Notes: generated by a model from the letters alone, not told the origin. A stretch of DNA of 64,000 nucleotides from Sphingobacterium yanglingense (GCF_004363245.1 NZ_SNYV01000013.1:86939-150938); one strand, 5' to 3'; shown: positions 27,315 to 35,416, counted from the first letter of the stretch. Program-made: numbers and translations.

Positions 27315-27320
27315 ACTACT

Positions 27321-28274
27321 ATGTCCGTTACGTACGGATACCAACATAACATTTTACTTTACGATTTTTTTAATAACATGCCCTACGACAGGATTGCCGT
27401 AGAGTGCGATACAATAATAGATATGAATAATATCCCCAAGACTATAAACGAGAAACGTAGTCTCAAATTACACAACAATGAACAACATCCAGTCTGTCAG
27501 TTAAAGCATAAAATACAATCTTATTTTCATGACTTCACCACTTTTGATCACCTGTCCGAAGTTGTGAGCACCAAAAAAAACTTTGATGAGTTGCTCTTGC
27601 CCGAGGATCATCCTGCCCGATCAGCTAGTGATACCTACTATCTGGACTCTGATCATGTCTTACGTACCCAGACTTCGGCCCACCAGAACGAACTATTGAA
27701 GCAGGGGCATAAGCAGTTTATTGTTACGGGGGATGTCTATCGAAAAGATACCATAGACCGTACACATTATCCTGTCTTCCATCAGATGGAAGTAGTTAAG
27801 ATACTGCCCAAGGGCACAGATGCCTTAGCTGACTTAAAGGAGACCCTATCTGGACTGATCAGGTATCTCTATCCGGGCAAGGCGTACAGATTCTTAGACG
27901 ATTATTTCCCATTCACGGATCCATCCATACAGATCGAAGTTGATCAGGATCAGGAATGGATGGAGGTTCTCGGAGCAGGAGTAGTTCATCCTACAATCCT
28001 AAAAAATTGCAGTATCGATGCTACAGGCTGGGCTTTGGGTCTCGGCTTAGATCGTCTAGTGTTATCCTACTGCGATATTCCAGATATCCGCTACCTGTGG
28101 ACCACAGACGAGCGTTTTATCAATCAATTCAAAGCAGGTCTGGTTCCATTTCGGGAGTATTCCAAATATCCACCCGTTTATAAGGATATATCATTCTGGG
28201 TTAATAATTATAGGGACAACAGAGAGGGAGGATGGTCAATGTACAATGATTTTTGTGAGATTATCAGAGAATAA
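27321..28274 (+). CDS. Mitochondrial-type phenylalanyl-tRNA synthetase, catalytic domain
   Basis: 317 residues up to an in-frame TAA. The class II motifs follow the pattern of mitochondrial single-chain PheRS (FARS2/MSF1) rather than bacterial PheS: TSAHQ (118-122), GDVYRKD (137-143), HYPVFHQMEVVK (149-160), EVLGAGV (215-221), GWALGLGLDRL (236-246), then DIPDIRYLW and DERFINQF. The enzyme would activate Phe and charge tRNA-Phe. The anticodon-binding FDX-ACB domain expected at the C-terminus is encoded in the same frame after the stop. Bacteria normally use an alpha2-beta2 PheST, so this would be an extra enzyme, perhaps a resistance or stress paralogue. No beta-chain gene is nearby. The gene stands alone behind a Phe-codon leader. 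Confidence 0.85.
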   Translation: MSVTYGYQHNILLYDFFNNMPYDRIAVECDTIIDMNNIPKTINEKRSLKLHNNEQHPVCQLKHKIQSYFHDFTTFDHLSEVVSTKKNFDELLLPEDHPARSASDTYYLDSDHVLRTQTSAHQNELLKQGHKQFIVTGDVYRKDTIDRTHYPVFHQMEVVKILPKGTDALADLKETLSGLIRYLYPGKAYRFLDDYFPFTDPSIQIEVDQDQEWMEVLGAGVVHPTILKNCSIDATGWALGLGLDRLVLSYCDIPDIRYLWTTDERFINQFKAGLVPFREYSKYPPVYKDISFWVNNYRDNREGGWSMYNDFCEIIRE

Positions 28275-28457
28275 GGGACAGACCTTATCGAAGCCGTTGT
28301 TTTGCAGGACAGATACCAAAAAGAAGGGCGAACATCACTCTCTTATCGGATTGCCTATCGCTCAGCAGAACGTACCTTGTCCAATGAAGAGATCAATAGG
28401 ATACAGCAAAAAATCAGAGATGTGCTTTCACAGCGATTTGATGTTGAATTAAGATAA
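28275..28457 (+). pseudogene. FDX-ACB anticodon-binding domain of the PheRS, separated by an in-frame TAA
   Basis: Directly after TAA (28272-28274), and in the same frame, 60 sense codons read GTDLIEAVVLQDRYQKEGRTS, then YRIAYRSAERTLSNEEIN and so on to a TAA at 28457. This is the FDX-ACB (B8-like) domain that ends mitochondrial PheRS, and its junction with the catalytic domain is continuous, as if one sense codon had become TAA. There is no start codon at its head. Either the gene is inactivated, a catalytic-core protein is made alone, the stop is read through, or the base call is wrong. Confidence 0.75.
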
Positions 28458-28485
28458 GAGGACAATTATTACAGTCAATAAGATT

Positions 28486-28515
28486 ACCTGAAGCGAGGAG
28501 CTTCAGGTATTCTTA
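28486..28515. terminator. Terminator hairpin after the PheRS gene
   Basis: ACCTGAAGC (28486-28494) pairs with GCTTCAGGT (28500-28508), followed by ATTCTT. The stem is the same as in the three small-RNA repeats further along, but the sigma-54 promoter sequence is absent here. Confidence 0.75.
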
Positions 28516-28569
28516 ACTAATCAATAATGTATCTTTAATCACAGATAGTAAGCTAAATACTCTTCAAAA

Positions 28570-29301
28570 ATGACAACAGCTTTAATATTTCATCCCGTTA
28601 TCAAGGAATACTGGGATGCACAGTTTTCAGGAACTATTATTTATAAAAGAGACAACTTCAGAATTACATTAAGAGAAGACCTAGAACACGATGAGAGGAT
28701 GATGACATTAGAATTTCAGGATGGGGGGAATCATATTGTTGTCGATAATGATGTCTGGACTGAGATAAATAATGGATGGCTAGACCATATTGATTTTGAT
28801 GATATCATTCAATTGCTGAATACTCGAGGCATAAAACTGCATGGTGCTGATTGCCTTTTTTATTTTTCTGAGGATAGTGAACTAGCGCTTAAGGAGTGGA
28901 AGGTTGTACCAGAAGTACGGGCTCTTCGAGAGGAAGATGCAACTTTATTTACCAAATTTGAATCTGCGGCAACCACGCAAGACCTAGAGGGTGCTTCCGT
29001 TTCATTGCAGCATTGGATGGTGTTTGGTGCTTTTGAGGGTGATAAGCTAGTTGCTGTAGCTAGTATGTATCCTTGGGATGACGATTTTAAAATAGCAGAT
29101 TTAGGAGTGCTAACCTTGACTGAATTTCGGGGAAAAGGATATGCTCACCGTGTTGTGAACGCACTCTGTAAGGCAGCATTGCTAGCCGGATATCATCCTC
29201 AATATCGATGTCAGTTAGAGAATTATTCTTCTACAGCATTAGCAAAGAGATTGGGAATGAACTTATTTGCAAAATGGAATATCATATCCCAAGGAGAATA
29301 A
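28570..29301 (+). CDS. GNAT family N-acetyltransferase
   Basis: 243 residues. The C-terminal half is a GNAT fold with the acetyl-CoA binding motif LTEFRGKGYAHRVVNAL (about 177-193) and a QLENYSSTALAKRLGM ending. The N-terminal ~100 residues are acidic and unlike standard GNATs, and may form a substrate-recognition domain. Acceptor unknown. It ends 6 bp before the stop of a convergent permease gene, the two sharing one hairpin. Confidence 0.85.
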   Translation: MTTALIFHPVIKEYWDAQFSGTIIYKRDNFRITLREDLEHDERMMTLEFQDGGNHIVVDNDVWTEINNGWLDHIDFDDIIQLLNTRGIKLHGADCLFYFSEDSELALKEWKVVPEVRALREEDATLFTKFESAATTQDLEGASVSLQHWMVFGAFEGDKLVAVASMYPWDDDFKIADLGVLTLTEFRGKGYAHRVVNALCKAALLAGYHPQYRCQLENYSSTALAKRLGMNLFAKWNIISQGE

Positions 29302-29326
29302 AACTCATTATCCCTTAATGAGTTTT
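29300..29326. terminator. Bidirectional terminator overlapping two stop codons
   Basis: AAAACTCATTA and TAATGAGTTTT are perfect 11-bp arms around TCCCT. The left arm includes the end of the GNAT stop codon and the stop of the minus-strand permease gene. Confidence 0.85.
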
Positions 29327-30264
29327 GGTACGACTCTTATGTATATCAGTTCAAATAGAATCTCAACTATTGTCTGTGTGACAATCACCACCGCGACTAA
29401 TTGATTGTCGGGAGAGGGAAGCGAGAGTGCTAGAGGCAGTACCACCAGCGAGTTTCGGGTACTAGATGAAAATACAACAGCTCTTGCTTGATACGCTTCT
29501 AATCTGAATATTTTGGAAGAAAGAAAGCCAATAAATGGAGCTATTATGGCAAACAATATATAAACAGGTAATACCTTGACGATAGGTTCAGGTTTTGTCC
29601 ATAAGGTTTCAATTTGCGAGGCGATGACCACAAAAAAAGTTAACGCCATAAATGGAACCGGTAACCAAGCTGAGATATTTATAGCTGTTTTGCCTAGACG
29701 CGTCGATTTAGACATCCATTGAGTAATCAATGCAAAAGTAAATGGTAATAGAATCAGATATAAGAAAGTCTTTATAAACGGTGTTACCTCAAATATCGTT
29801 ATAGATTCATGGCCTACAAAAAGCCACAAGAATACTGGCAGGAGTAGTACTTGAAAGACAAAGAGTAATGGAGTCGCAGCTAATACCGAATTAGAATCCC
29901 CTTTGCCGAGATGTGTAAATACGATCACATAATCAATACAGGGCGTCAATAGAACCAATAGCACCCCTATACTCGATAGTGTATCCAAATTGAAAAGTAA
30001 GATTATCAGCCCGACCAGTAGCGGGATCAATACAAAGTTGCCCAGTAAAAGAGCCTTAAAGAAAGAAGGACTTGTAAAAGATTTCTTGATTTCTAAAAAG
30101 GGAATCTGGCAGAACATACTATATAAAAGCACAGCGATTATGGGTTCTATAGTAACCTGCAGAGACGTACTGCCGTTCCAGTTCAGGCCTACCAAGACCG
30201 CTATTAGAAGCGTCATGATATAAATGTTTATTTGCTTTTTCTCTAAGAGTTCTTTAGTAATCAT
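29308..30264 (-). CDS. Arsenite/bile-acid-type permease (BASS superfamily)
   Basis: 318 residues, ten predicted membrane helices, no signal peptide. Resembles the arsenic-resistance branch of the bile acid:sodium symporter superfamily, with LLTPCIDYVIVFTHLGKGDSNS in the fourth helix holding a Cys where ACR3 has its arsenite ligand. It is distinct from the ACR3 at 21857 and is not part of an ars operon, so substrate assignment is tentative. Confidence 0.8.
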   Translation of the reverse strand: MITKELLEKKQINIYIMTLLIAVLVGLNWNGSTSLQVTIEPIIAVLLYSMFCQIPFLEIKKSFTSPSFFKALLLGNFVLIPLLVGLIILLFNLDTLSSIGVLLVLLTPCIDYVIVFTHLGKGDSNSVLAATPLLFVFQVLLLPVFLWLFVGHESITIFEVTPFIKTFLYLILLPFTFALITQWMSKSTRLGKTAINISAWLPVPFMALTFFVVIASQIETLWTKPEPIVKVLPVYILFAIIAPFIGFLSSKIFRLEAYQARAVVFSSSTRNSLVVLPLALSLPSPDNQLVAVVIVTQTIVEILFELIYIRVVPKLIKG

Positions 30265-30418
30265 GTTTTAAACCTATTTTAATAGTCGGATGTACGAAGA
30301 GAAATCCAGTTTGGACCTCTCCTGTTGATTAGGCGCACTAATATACGGCCTAATCACTAAATAAAATTTTCCTACCTATAAACGATTCGCTGTTTTCGAA
30401 GTACATTTTACTATGTAT

Positions 30419-31180
30419 TTACCGACCTACATAGAGCATCGTGTCATATTTAAAGATCACTTTCCCATTCTCTTGATAGCTGTCAAAGAGTTGTTCTAGT
30501 GCACTCATTACCAAATCATAGTTTTTGTCCCCTTCTTTTGGAGCGTAAGAAGAGGAGCGGAGCCTTCCCTTTAGTTCTGCTAGATTGAAAATCTGCTGAT
30601 TGTCCAATTCAATCAATTGCATTACCTTGGGTGCTAAAAAAGAACGAATCTCATCTACGTTTATATTTTTTTGCGTCACCTTAGCATACTCTGGTATTAA
30701 GTTTCTCATTAGACGCTCGTATTCCTGCTGAAAAGGATCGTGTATACTTCTTTCATTCCATGCCAACACAATGGTTCCTTCGGGCTTTAAAATTCGGAGA
30801 AACTCCTTCTTCGCCTTTTCGAAATCGAACCAATGGTATGCTTGTCCACAGAAGATTAAATCTATGGACTGATCTTCTAAGGTAGTTCCCTCTGCTGTAC
30901 CATTTATAGGTTTAAAATTCTTATTACCATCAAAAAAAGCTTCGCTAGCCTGTCGCATTTCTAAATTAGGCTCCACCGCGTATACCAGATTCCCGGCCTC
31001 TACAAATCGTTGAGAAGACAGTCCGGTTCCGCTCCCGATATCCGCTACGATAAAGTTACTTTCTAGGCCTATTGTCTGAGACAGTTTTTCGATAATCTCT
31101 TTAGGATAGTGAGGTCTGTATTTCACGTAGTCAGATACCCGATCTGAAAATCTTGTAGTATTTGATTTATTTGTTTGCAT
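30419..31180 (-). CDS. Class I SAM-dependent methyltransferase
   Basis: 253 residues. The SAM-binding motif VADIGSGTGLSSQ (about 42-54) and the acidic VYAVEPN are typical, as are DLIFCGQAYHWFD (motif of the UbiE/COQ5-like methyltransferase_11 group) and FLRILKPEGTIVLAWNE. Cytoplasmic. Substrate unknown and not hinted at by neighbours. Confidence 0.9.
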   Translation of the reverse strand: MQTNKSNTTRFSDRVSDYVKYRPHYPKEIIEKLSQTIGLESNFIVADIGSGTGLSSQRFVEAGNLVYAVEPNLEMRQASEAFFDGNKNFKPINGTAEGTTLEDQSIDLIFCGQAYHWFDFEKAKKEFLRILKPEGTIVLAWNERSIHDPFQQEYERLMRNLIPEYAKVTQKNINVDEIRSFLAPKVMQLIELDNQQIFNLAELKGRLRSSSYAPKEGDKNYDLVMSALEQLFDSYQENGKVIFKYDTMLYVGR

Positions 31181-31485
31181 AGCTCTGTAAACGATTAGCG
31201 TAGTTTCTAATTTAAGGCTAAATGACGATTAATTCAAGTCAGGACTATCTTAATTACGAAAATATAGGTTTCCTCAAATCAATTTCAGTGTTCCTCGATT
31301 TCAACATCTTTCATCCAATACAGTTCGTCCTCTCTTCCGGACTACCCGATTACCACCTAATTGCTACCCGAGTACTACCCATACGAAAAGTCGCCGGGAA
31401 CCAATTACAAACTATTTTTGCAATTCATTCCCACTTAGTCGTGGAAAGTACACGAAGTCATAAAACATTTAAATCGTAACAACGT
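31181..31485. other. Intergenic region with promoter for the secreted protein at 31486
   Basis: No gene seen. TATTTTTG (31413-31420) is an exact -7 box match 66 bp before the ATG of the + strand gene. Confidence 0.5.
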
Positions 31486-31944
31486 ATGAAACATTTATTA
31501 TCTACATTCATTGGGATCTTTTTTCTACTTTCTAGTCAGGCACAGACTACAAACAATCCTTTATTAGGTACATGGCAGACTATACATCTACGTGAGATAG
31601 TGTCTGGACATGGTGAGGAAACTGTTAAAGAGGATGACGAATACGACTATTACAGTTATAGGTTTGCATCGAATGGAATATGTTATTATAGAGAAAGTTT
31701 CTCCCGTTTAGACCATCCGCACAACTATAGGATCGATCAGAATAAAGTTTACCTTAACGTGGTACCAGCGCATTTAAAGAAGATTGAGGAGCATAATCAC
31801 AATGATGATTATGATATTGATTCGAATCCCAAGGAATACGAGTTTTATATAGATCCATCCACAAAAAATCTAGTATTCATTTATACTGATGAGGGGAGTG
31901 TTATTAAAATTCAGCGCATCTATACCTTAAAAAAGATAAAATAA
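31486..31944 (+). CDS. Secreted hypothetical protein, lipocalin-like size
   Basis: 152 residues with a signal peptide ending SSQAQTT. The mature part opens LLGTWQTIHLREI, the sort of start seen in small secreted lipocalin-like proteins, followed by beta-strands rich in Asp, His and Tyr (HNHNDDYD). Function unknown. Single gene with its own promoter and terminator. Confidence 0.7.
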   Translation: MKHLLSTFIGIFFLLSSQAQTTNNPLLGTWQTIHLREIVSGHGEETVKEDDEYDYYSYRFASNGICYYRESFSRLDHPHNYRIDQNKVYLNVVPAHLKKIEEHNHNDDYDIDSNPKEYEFYIDPSTKNLVFIYTDEGSVIKIQRIYTLKKIK

Positions 31945-31968
31945 ACAAGAAAGGAACAAAATATCAGC

Positions 31969-31998
31969 AAGCCGTTTCAGATTTGGGACGGCTTTTTT
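31969..31998 (+). terminator. Rho-independent terminator after the secreted protein gene
   Basis: AAGCCGT pairs with ACGGCTT around TTCAGATTTGGG, followed by TTTT. Almost the same sequence recurs at 39766. Confidence 0.85.
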
Positions 31999-32028
31999 GT
32001 ATCGTATATTGCTGGTTAAAGACACCAA

Positions 32029-32481
32029 CTAAAAGCTCATATTAGCAGAGCCGTACTTCATGAAGTAAGAAGACTCATCCTCAGCTACAGTTTTAAAGCC
32101 TAGGCTTATATAGAGCTCCTGTGCCCTGTTCACTTTTAGAACACTAAGCGATACCGATCTGTTTGATGCGCTTGCCTCCTGGAGGATGGCTTGTAAGACC
32201 GATCCGCCAATACCTTTATTTTGATACTCCGGATCGATCTGAATCTGTATAATTTCTATATTATCGATCTTACGGTCAGCTTTAAGAAGCCCGATAGCCA
32301 CCTTGTCCAGTTCAATTATATAGGCCTGGTCAAACTTATAATTTATCCGGTGCAGGTGTGCTTCCTGGGATACAGGTAGGGAAGTGGCTGTTAGATGAGG
32401 ATCCATAGTTTTGGATCTCAGCTCTAATAGAAAGCTTTTATCACTGTCAAGAGCCGGCCTGTAGTTTATATTTAAATTCAT
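32029..32481 (-). CDS. GNAT family N-acetyltransferase
   Basis: 150 residues. Acetyl-CoA motif IDPEYQNKGIGGSVLQAI (about 82-99), followed by VNRAQELYISLGFKTV. A compact single-domain GNAT of the RimI-like type. Acceptor unknown. Another GNAT gene lies 45 bp upstream on the same strand, possibly co-transcribed. Confidence 0.88.
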   Translation of the reverse strand: MNLNINYRPALDSDKSFLLELRSKTMDPHLTATSLPVSQEAHLHRINYKFDQAYIIELDKVAIGLLKADRKIDNIEIIQIQIDPEYQNKGIGGSVLQAILQEASASNRSVSLSVLKVNRAQELYISLGFKTVAEDESSYFMKYGSANMSF

Positions 32482-32526
32482 CTTTGCATGATAATAATAT
32501 CAAGATAAAGAGTAAAAGCTAGTCCA

Positions 32527-32976
32527 TTATACCAATACCTGATAGATTCTAGATTCGTCGCCCCATGGGTGATAACCTTGTGCGATGTATTCAAAGCCGA
32601 GTTTCTCATAATATCCGATATGCTCAGTACTAAGATATAGATGGGCAAAGCCAAATCGCTTTGTATCTGATTTTATATGCTCAATGAGGATATTACCGTA
32701 GTTATTCCCTCTATGTTCTTCATTGATGAACAATGCACAGAGCCATGGGTATAGGTCCATACGGCTTATGAAATCGTTTGTAATTAACCCCGTACAGCCG
32801 ATTATCTCGCTATCTTTTTCGAGTAGATACCATTGCGGTAGTGATTGTGCAGCATCGATACAGTTTGCGATACAATCCTGATAAATGATGGGAGCCACCT
32901 CAGGCCAGCTGCCTTGAAAATATTGGATGGCCACATCTTTATATTCCGGATTTTCTCGTACAGATATTATTTTCAT
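32527..32976 (-). CDS. GNAT family N-acetyltransferase
   Basis: 149 residues from the ATG at 32976 (MKIISVRENPEYK). A longer frame to 33042 adds a segment unlike the family. Acetyl-CoA motif INEEHRGNNYGNILIEHI (about 81-98) and YYEKLGFEYI near the end. Probably an operon with the next GNAT gene. Substrate unknown. Confidence 0.88.
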   Translation of the reverse strand: MKIISVRENPEYKDVAIQYFQGSWPEVAPIIYQDCIANCIDAAQSLPQWYLLEKDSEIIGCTGLITNDFISRMDLYPWLCALFINEEHRGNNYGNILIEHIKSDTKRFGFAHLYLSTEHIGYYEKLGFEYIAQGYHPWGDESRIYQVLV

Positions 32977-33151
32977 ATTGATCTTTTGTTTATGAATGAA
33001 ATATGATCCAAAAGTTCGCATCGGTAGCGTACAACATAACATGCCAATATTACTAATTAGAATGTTTACAGTGTCAAAGAATAGTTAGCTTTCACAATAT
33101 GTATCTAAGGATATACCGTAGTCGTCGTGAAGCAATCTGGTCATAAGACAT

Positions 33152-33646
33152 TTAATTTAGAAGTCCTTCTACATTTTCCCAATCCGCATCGTCACGGATT
33201 TCGCAATTAAAATTAACCAACCTGTTTGGATCATCTTCGATTTCGTTGAATTTATCAATTGAATTTTCTACATTATCAACATACAATTCCAGGTTTAGTC
33301 CGATGTCTGTTGTAATCCGGGCAACAATATGACAAATACCAACTTCTCTAAGTTTTGTGGTGAAATATTCTTCAATATCAGCAAAATCAAGATCCTTCTT
33401 TTGCGCATTAAATTCATCTGTCAAATCAATACTAACATAACAGTTGAACATGCATTCCTCTTTAAAGGCGTAGTTTTTATAAGCTTTATCAACCCAATGA
33501 GTCGCAGGTTTTCCACTTTCAGTATCCATCATAAAAAGAGTGATGCTACTTGCTGGATATACTTTTTGGCTGTCTGATTTAATCTCTTCCCAGTTCATAT
33601 GTAAATAACTATTCGTGCATTTAATTGTTTTCTCGATGGAACTCAT
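33152..33646 (-). CDS. Hypothetical protein, 164 aa (possibly DUF695-like)
   Basis: No signal peptide or membrane segment. Acidic, with a C-terminal stretch (about residues 120-164, NCEIRDDADWENVEGLL) that weakly recalls DUF695-type proteins. Family not secured. Its position near a SUKH-like gene would suit an orphan immunity protein, but that is only context. Confidence 0.55.
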   Translation of the reverse strand: MSSIEKTIKCTNSYLHMNWEEIKSDSQKVYPASSITLFMMDTESGKPATHWVDKAYKNYAFKEECMFNCYVSIDLTDEFNAQKKDLDFADIEEYFTTKLREVGICHIVARITTDIGLNLELYVDNVENSIDKFNEIEDDPNRLVNFNCEIRDDADWENVEGLLN

Positions 33647-33945
33647 GAATGCTTCGCATTTATTGTATAATCCGCCAGCTGGTGGATCGGTTTGTTTTTT
33701 CTCTAATGGTTTCTGTTACGTGCGCTTTTCCACTGTATCGCGCTACGATTGACTGTTTGGCTAAATTAAGGAAAAAAATATAGACTCTTTACTTGCTTTA
33801 AAATAGCGGTTTAAAATATGATCTTGTATACAACCTAGTTGTATCGCAGAAAACAATTCATTTTTTGTAGTTTTATGATAGATGTTTATCATACTACTAG
33901 ATATAATAGGGCAGCGGCAAGATAGCTCATCGATTAGCATAGCAT
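33647..33945. other. Intergenic region with a 17-bp palindrome
   Basis: No gene seen. ATACAAC-CTA-GTTGTAT at 33828-33844 is a perfect inverted repeat ~100 bp before the SUKH-like gene, a possible operator. A weak -7-like TAGTTTTA follows it. Confidence 0.4.
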
Positions 33946-34509
33946 ATGAACGTATTTAATTTAAAAATAGTTGGACAACCTACAGAATTCGGTGATCGTA
34001 CCTTTCTCGAGACCTATCGGTTTTCCAATGGAGAATCTTTTCCTGAATCCTATAAGACGTTTGTTCGTTCATTGGGATACGGTCTGCTGATGGGGCAGTT
34101 TCACATTTACATACCTATGGGCAGCTATGGAGACTCATGGGAAGTTCGCAGCCCTGCCATCAGGTCGACTTATTATCAAGATTTATTGGACAATGATATC
34201 TGGTTTGACCTAGGGCCAGACGGTTCCGTAGCGCTATTGAAAAGGTTGGTCCCATTTGCTGCCAGTGATAATGGGTACTATCTGTTCTGGGATATAGAAT
34301 CGGGCGTGGAGAATGAGTTTGACATATACATCACCGATTTTGGAGGTACTGGTTTTCGAAAAATAGGAGATACACTTTTGGATCTAATCCAAAACTTGAC
34401 AAGTGATAACATAAGCCAACGCATGCCTTTCGAAAGAGCACCTTTGCCGGATGTATTTGAATGCTACTATAAAAGCGGACAGTTCTATGAAAAATGTAGC
34501 GCAGATTAA
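33946..34509 (+). CDS. SMI1/KNR4 (SUKH) family protein
   Basis: 187 residues. The family pattern is seen as SFPESYKTFVRSLGYG (about 30-45), then LVPFAASDNGYYLFWD (about 102-117) and the C-terminal YITDFGG. SUKH proteins in bacteria are often immunity proteins against contact-dependent or secreted polymorphic toxins. No toxin gene is next to it, so it may be an orphan. Cytoplasmic. Confidence 0.75.
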   Translation: MNVFNLKIVGQPTEFGDRTFLETYRFSNGESFPESYKTFVRSLGYGLLMGQFHIYIPMGSYGDSWEVRSPAIRSTYYQDLLDNDIWFDLGPDGSVALLKRLVPFAASDNGYYLFWDIESGVENEFDIYITDFGGTGFRKIGDTLLDLIQNLTSDNISQRMPFERAPLPDVFECYYKSGQFYEKCSAD

Positions 34510-34574
34510 TCCTTAAATTGAATCCCTTTCATTCAATACAGTTTAGGCATAGTGAGCATAGGCATAATCAATAC

Positions 34575-34641
34575 AAAAAATACCTGAAGCGGGGAGCTTC
34601 AGGTATTTTAACTAACCAATTATTAACCTAAATTATGAATA
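34575..34641 (-). ncRNA. Predicted sigma-54-dependent small RNA, copy 1 (~67 nt)
   Basis: The minus-strand transcript would start about 34641, 12 nt past the -12 GC, and end in the T-run after the hairpin AATACCTGAAGC/GCTTCAGGTATT. A single-stranded 5' part of ~32 nt precedes the hairpin. The sequence is identical in the other copies except for A/T run length. Start and end are predicted, not measured. Confidence 0.65.
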
Positions 34642-34650
34642 CTAATCCTA

Positions 34651-34668
34651 TTGCAAAGTGCGTGCCAA
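34651..34668 (-). promoter_or_regulatory. Sigma-54 promoter of small RNA copy 1
   Basis: TTGGCACGCACTTTGCA on the minus strand equals the RpoN consensus YTGGCACG-N4-TTGCW without a mismatch. GG and GC are 10 bp apart, as sigma-54 requires. Confidence 0.75.
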
Positions 34669-34740
34669 TCCTATGTTTGCATAGTAAAACAACATAAAGG
34701 TTACAATTCTTTTATACAGACAATAAGCTATGCAGGAAAT

Positions 34741-35283
34741 TCATTCCAATCTCCTTACAATTTCCTCTTCGCTCACTTCGGTCATTGTGGATAGGTCGAT
34801 TCGATCTCCCGTATCATGAATAGAAAAATACATCCCTTTTTGAAGCTCGATGCCTTGGCTCGCTTCTTTCCAGCAATCAAAAAACCAATTTTCAAAGGCT
34901 TCGTTCTTTTCGTCAAAATAACTGTCGTATAAGCGGGATTCATCCTGATCAACATTATCATCATACCGCTTCATCGTCTTTTCGCTTTCAAAACTGTAGA
35001 TAGAATTGCGTGTGATTGTTTTCCAATCTTTCTCCGGAAATTTGCTTGGAATGGAAATATGCTCAGTATATTGACTTAAGTTTTTGTCCAGTCCATAGAA
35101 GGTTAAATCGAGTAGTTCAAAATCATATTCGAAGAGATAAACTACAATATCCTCATTTGTTCTTTTGTATTGATACACGATGCTTTTATCCATCAGAATG
35201 TCGCGTATATCGCTAATAGTTTGTTCGGATAAACGCTGCAGATCCTGTTTAAACTGCTCTAAGTATTTTTGATATTCATTCAT
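34741..35283 (-). CDS. Hypothetical protein, 180 aa
   Basis: No family recognised. Soluble, very acidic and aromatic-rich (SRLYDSYFDEKNEAFENWFF near 115-135), with no signal peptide. The N-terminal third is helical (YQKYLEQFKQDLQRLSEQ). It sits beside a SUKH-like gene and a small-RNA repeat. Possibly another orphan immunity-type protein, but there is no direct support. Confidence 0.6.
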   Translation of the reverse strand: MNEYQKYLEQFKQDLQRLSEQTISDIRDILMDKSIVYQYKRTNEDIVVYLFEYDFELLDLTFYGLDKNLSQYTEHISIPSKFPEKDWKTITRNSIYSFESEKTMKRYDDNVDQDESRLYDSYFDEKNEAFENWFFDCWKEASQGIELQKGMYFSIHDTGDRIDLSTMTEVSEEEIVRRLE

Positions 35284-35379
35284 ATTTATTTTCCTCCGAC
35301 ATTAAATCCGATTTTTATTCCTCCTCTTTATACATCAACACTAGTCGATAAGAAATGTTTATCAACAAATGTAAATAAA

Positions 35380-35416
35380 AACTACGTAGTTAAATACGTA
35401 TATTGTTATACATTTG
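35380..35416 (+). promoter_or_regulatory. Promoter and palindromic operator of the GNAT-MarR operon
   Basis: TACATTTG (35409-35416) is an exact -7 box, 25 bp before the GNAT ATG. AACTACGTAGTT (35380-35391) is a perfect 12-bp palindrome over the expected -33 region. A second TACGTA core (35395-35400) lies 12 bp on. Likely the binding site of the MarR protein in this operon. Confidence 0.6.

Larger units (their letters stand above)
34575..34752 (-). repeat. Small-RNA repeat, copy 1
   Basis: First of three ~180-bp repeats (others at 37860 and 39824), all in the same orientation. It contains a terminator hairpin, a ~36-nt stretch identical in every copy, a sigma-54 promoter and conserved upstream blocks (CATAAAGGTTAC at 34693-34704). 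Its far end runs into the last codons of the next minus-strand gene. Confidence 0.85.

Noticed and set aside
28486-28560. A fourth copy of the small-RNA repeat after the PheRS gene.
   Set aside because: Only the hairpin and a decayed piece of the adjoining sequence match. No GG-N10-GC element follows, so it is listed as a terminator only.
29308-30264. Second arsenic operon around the BASS-type permease.
   Set aside because: No arsR, arsC or operator-like palindrome is near. Substrate is open.
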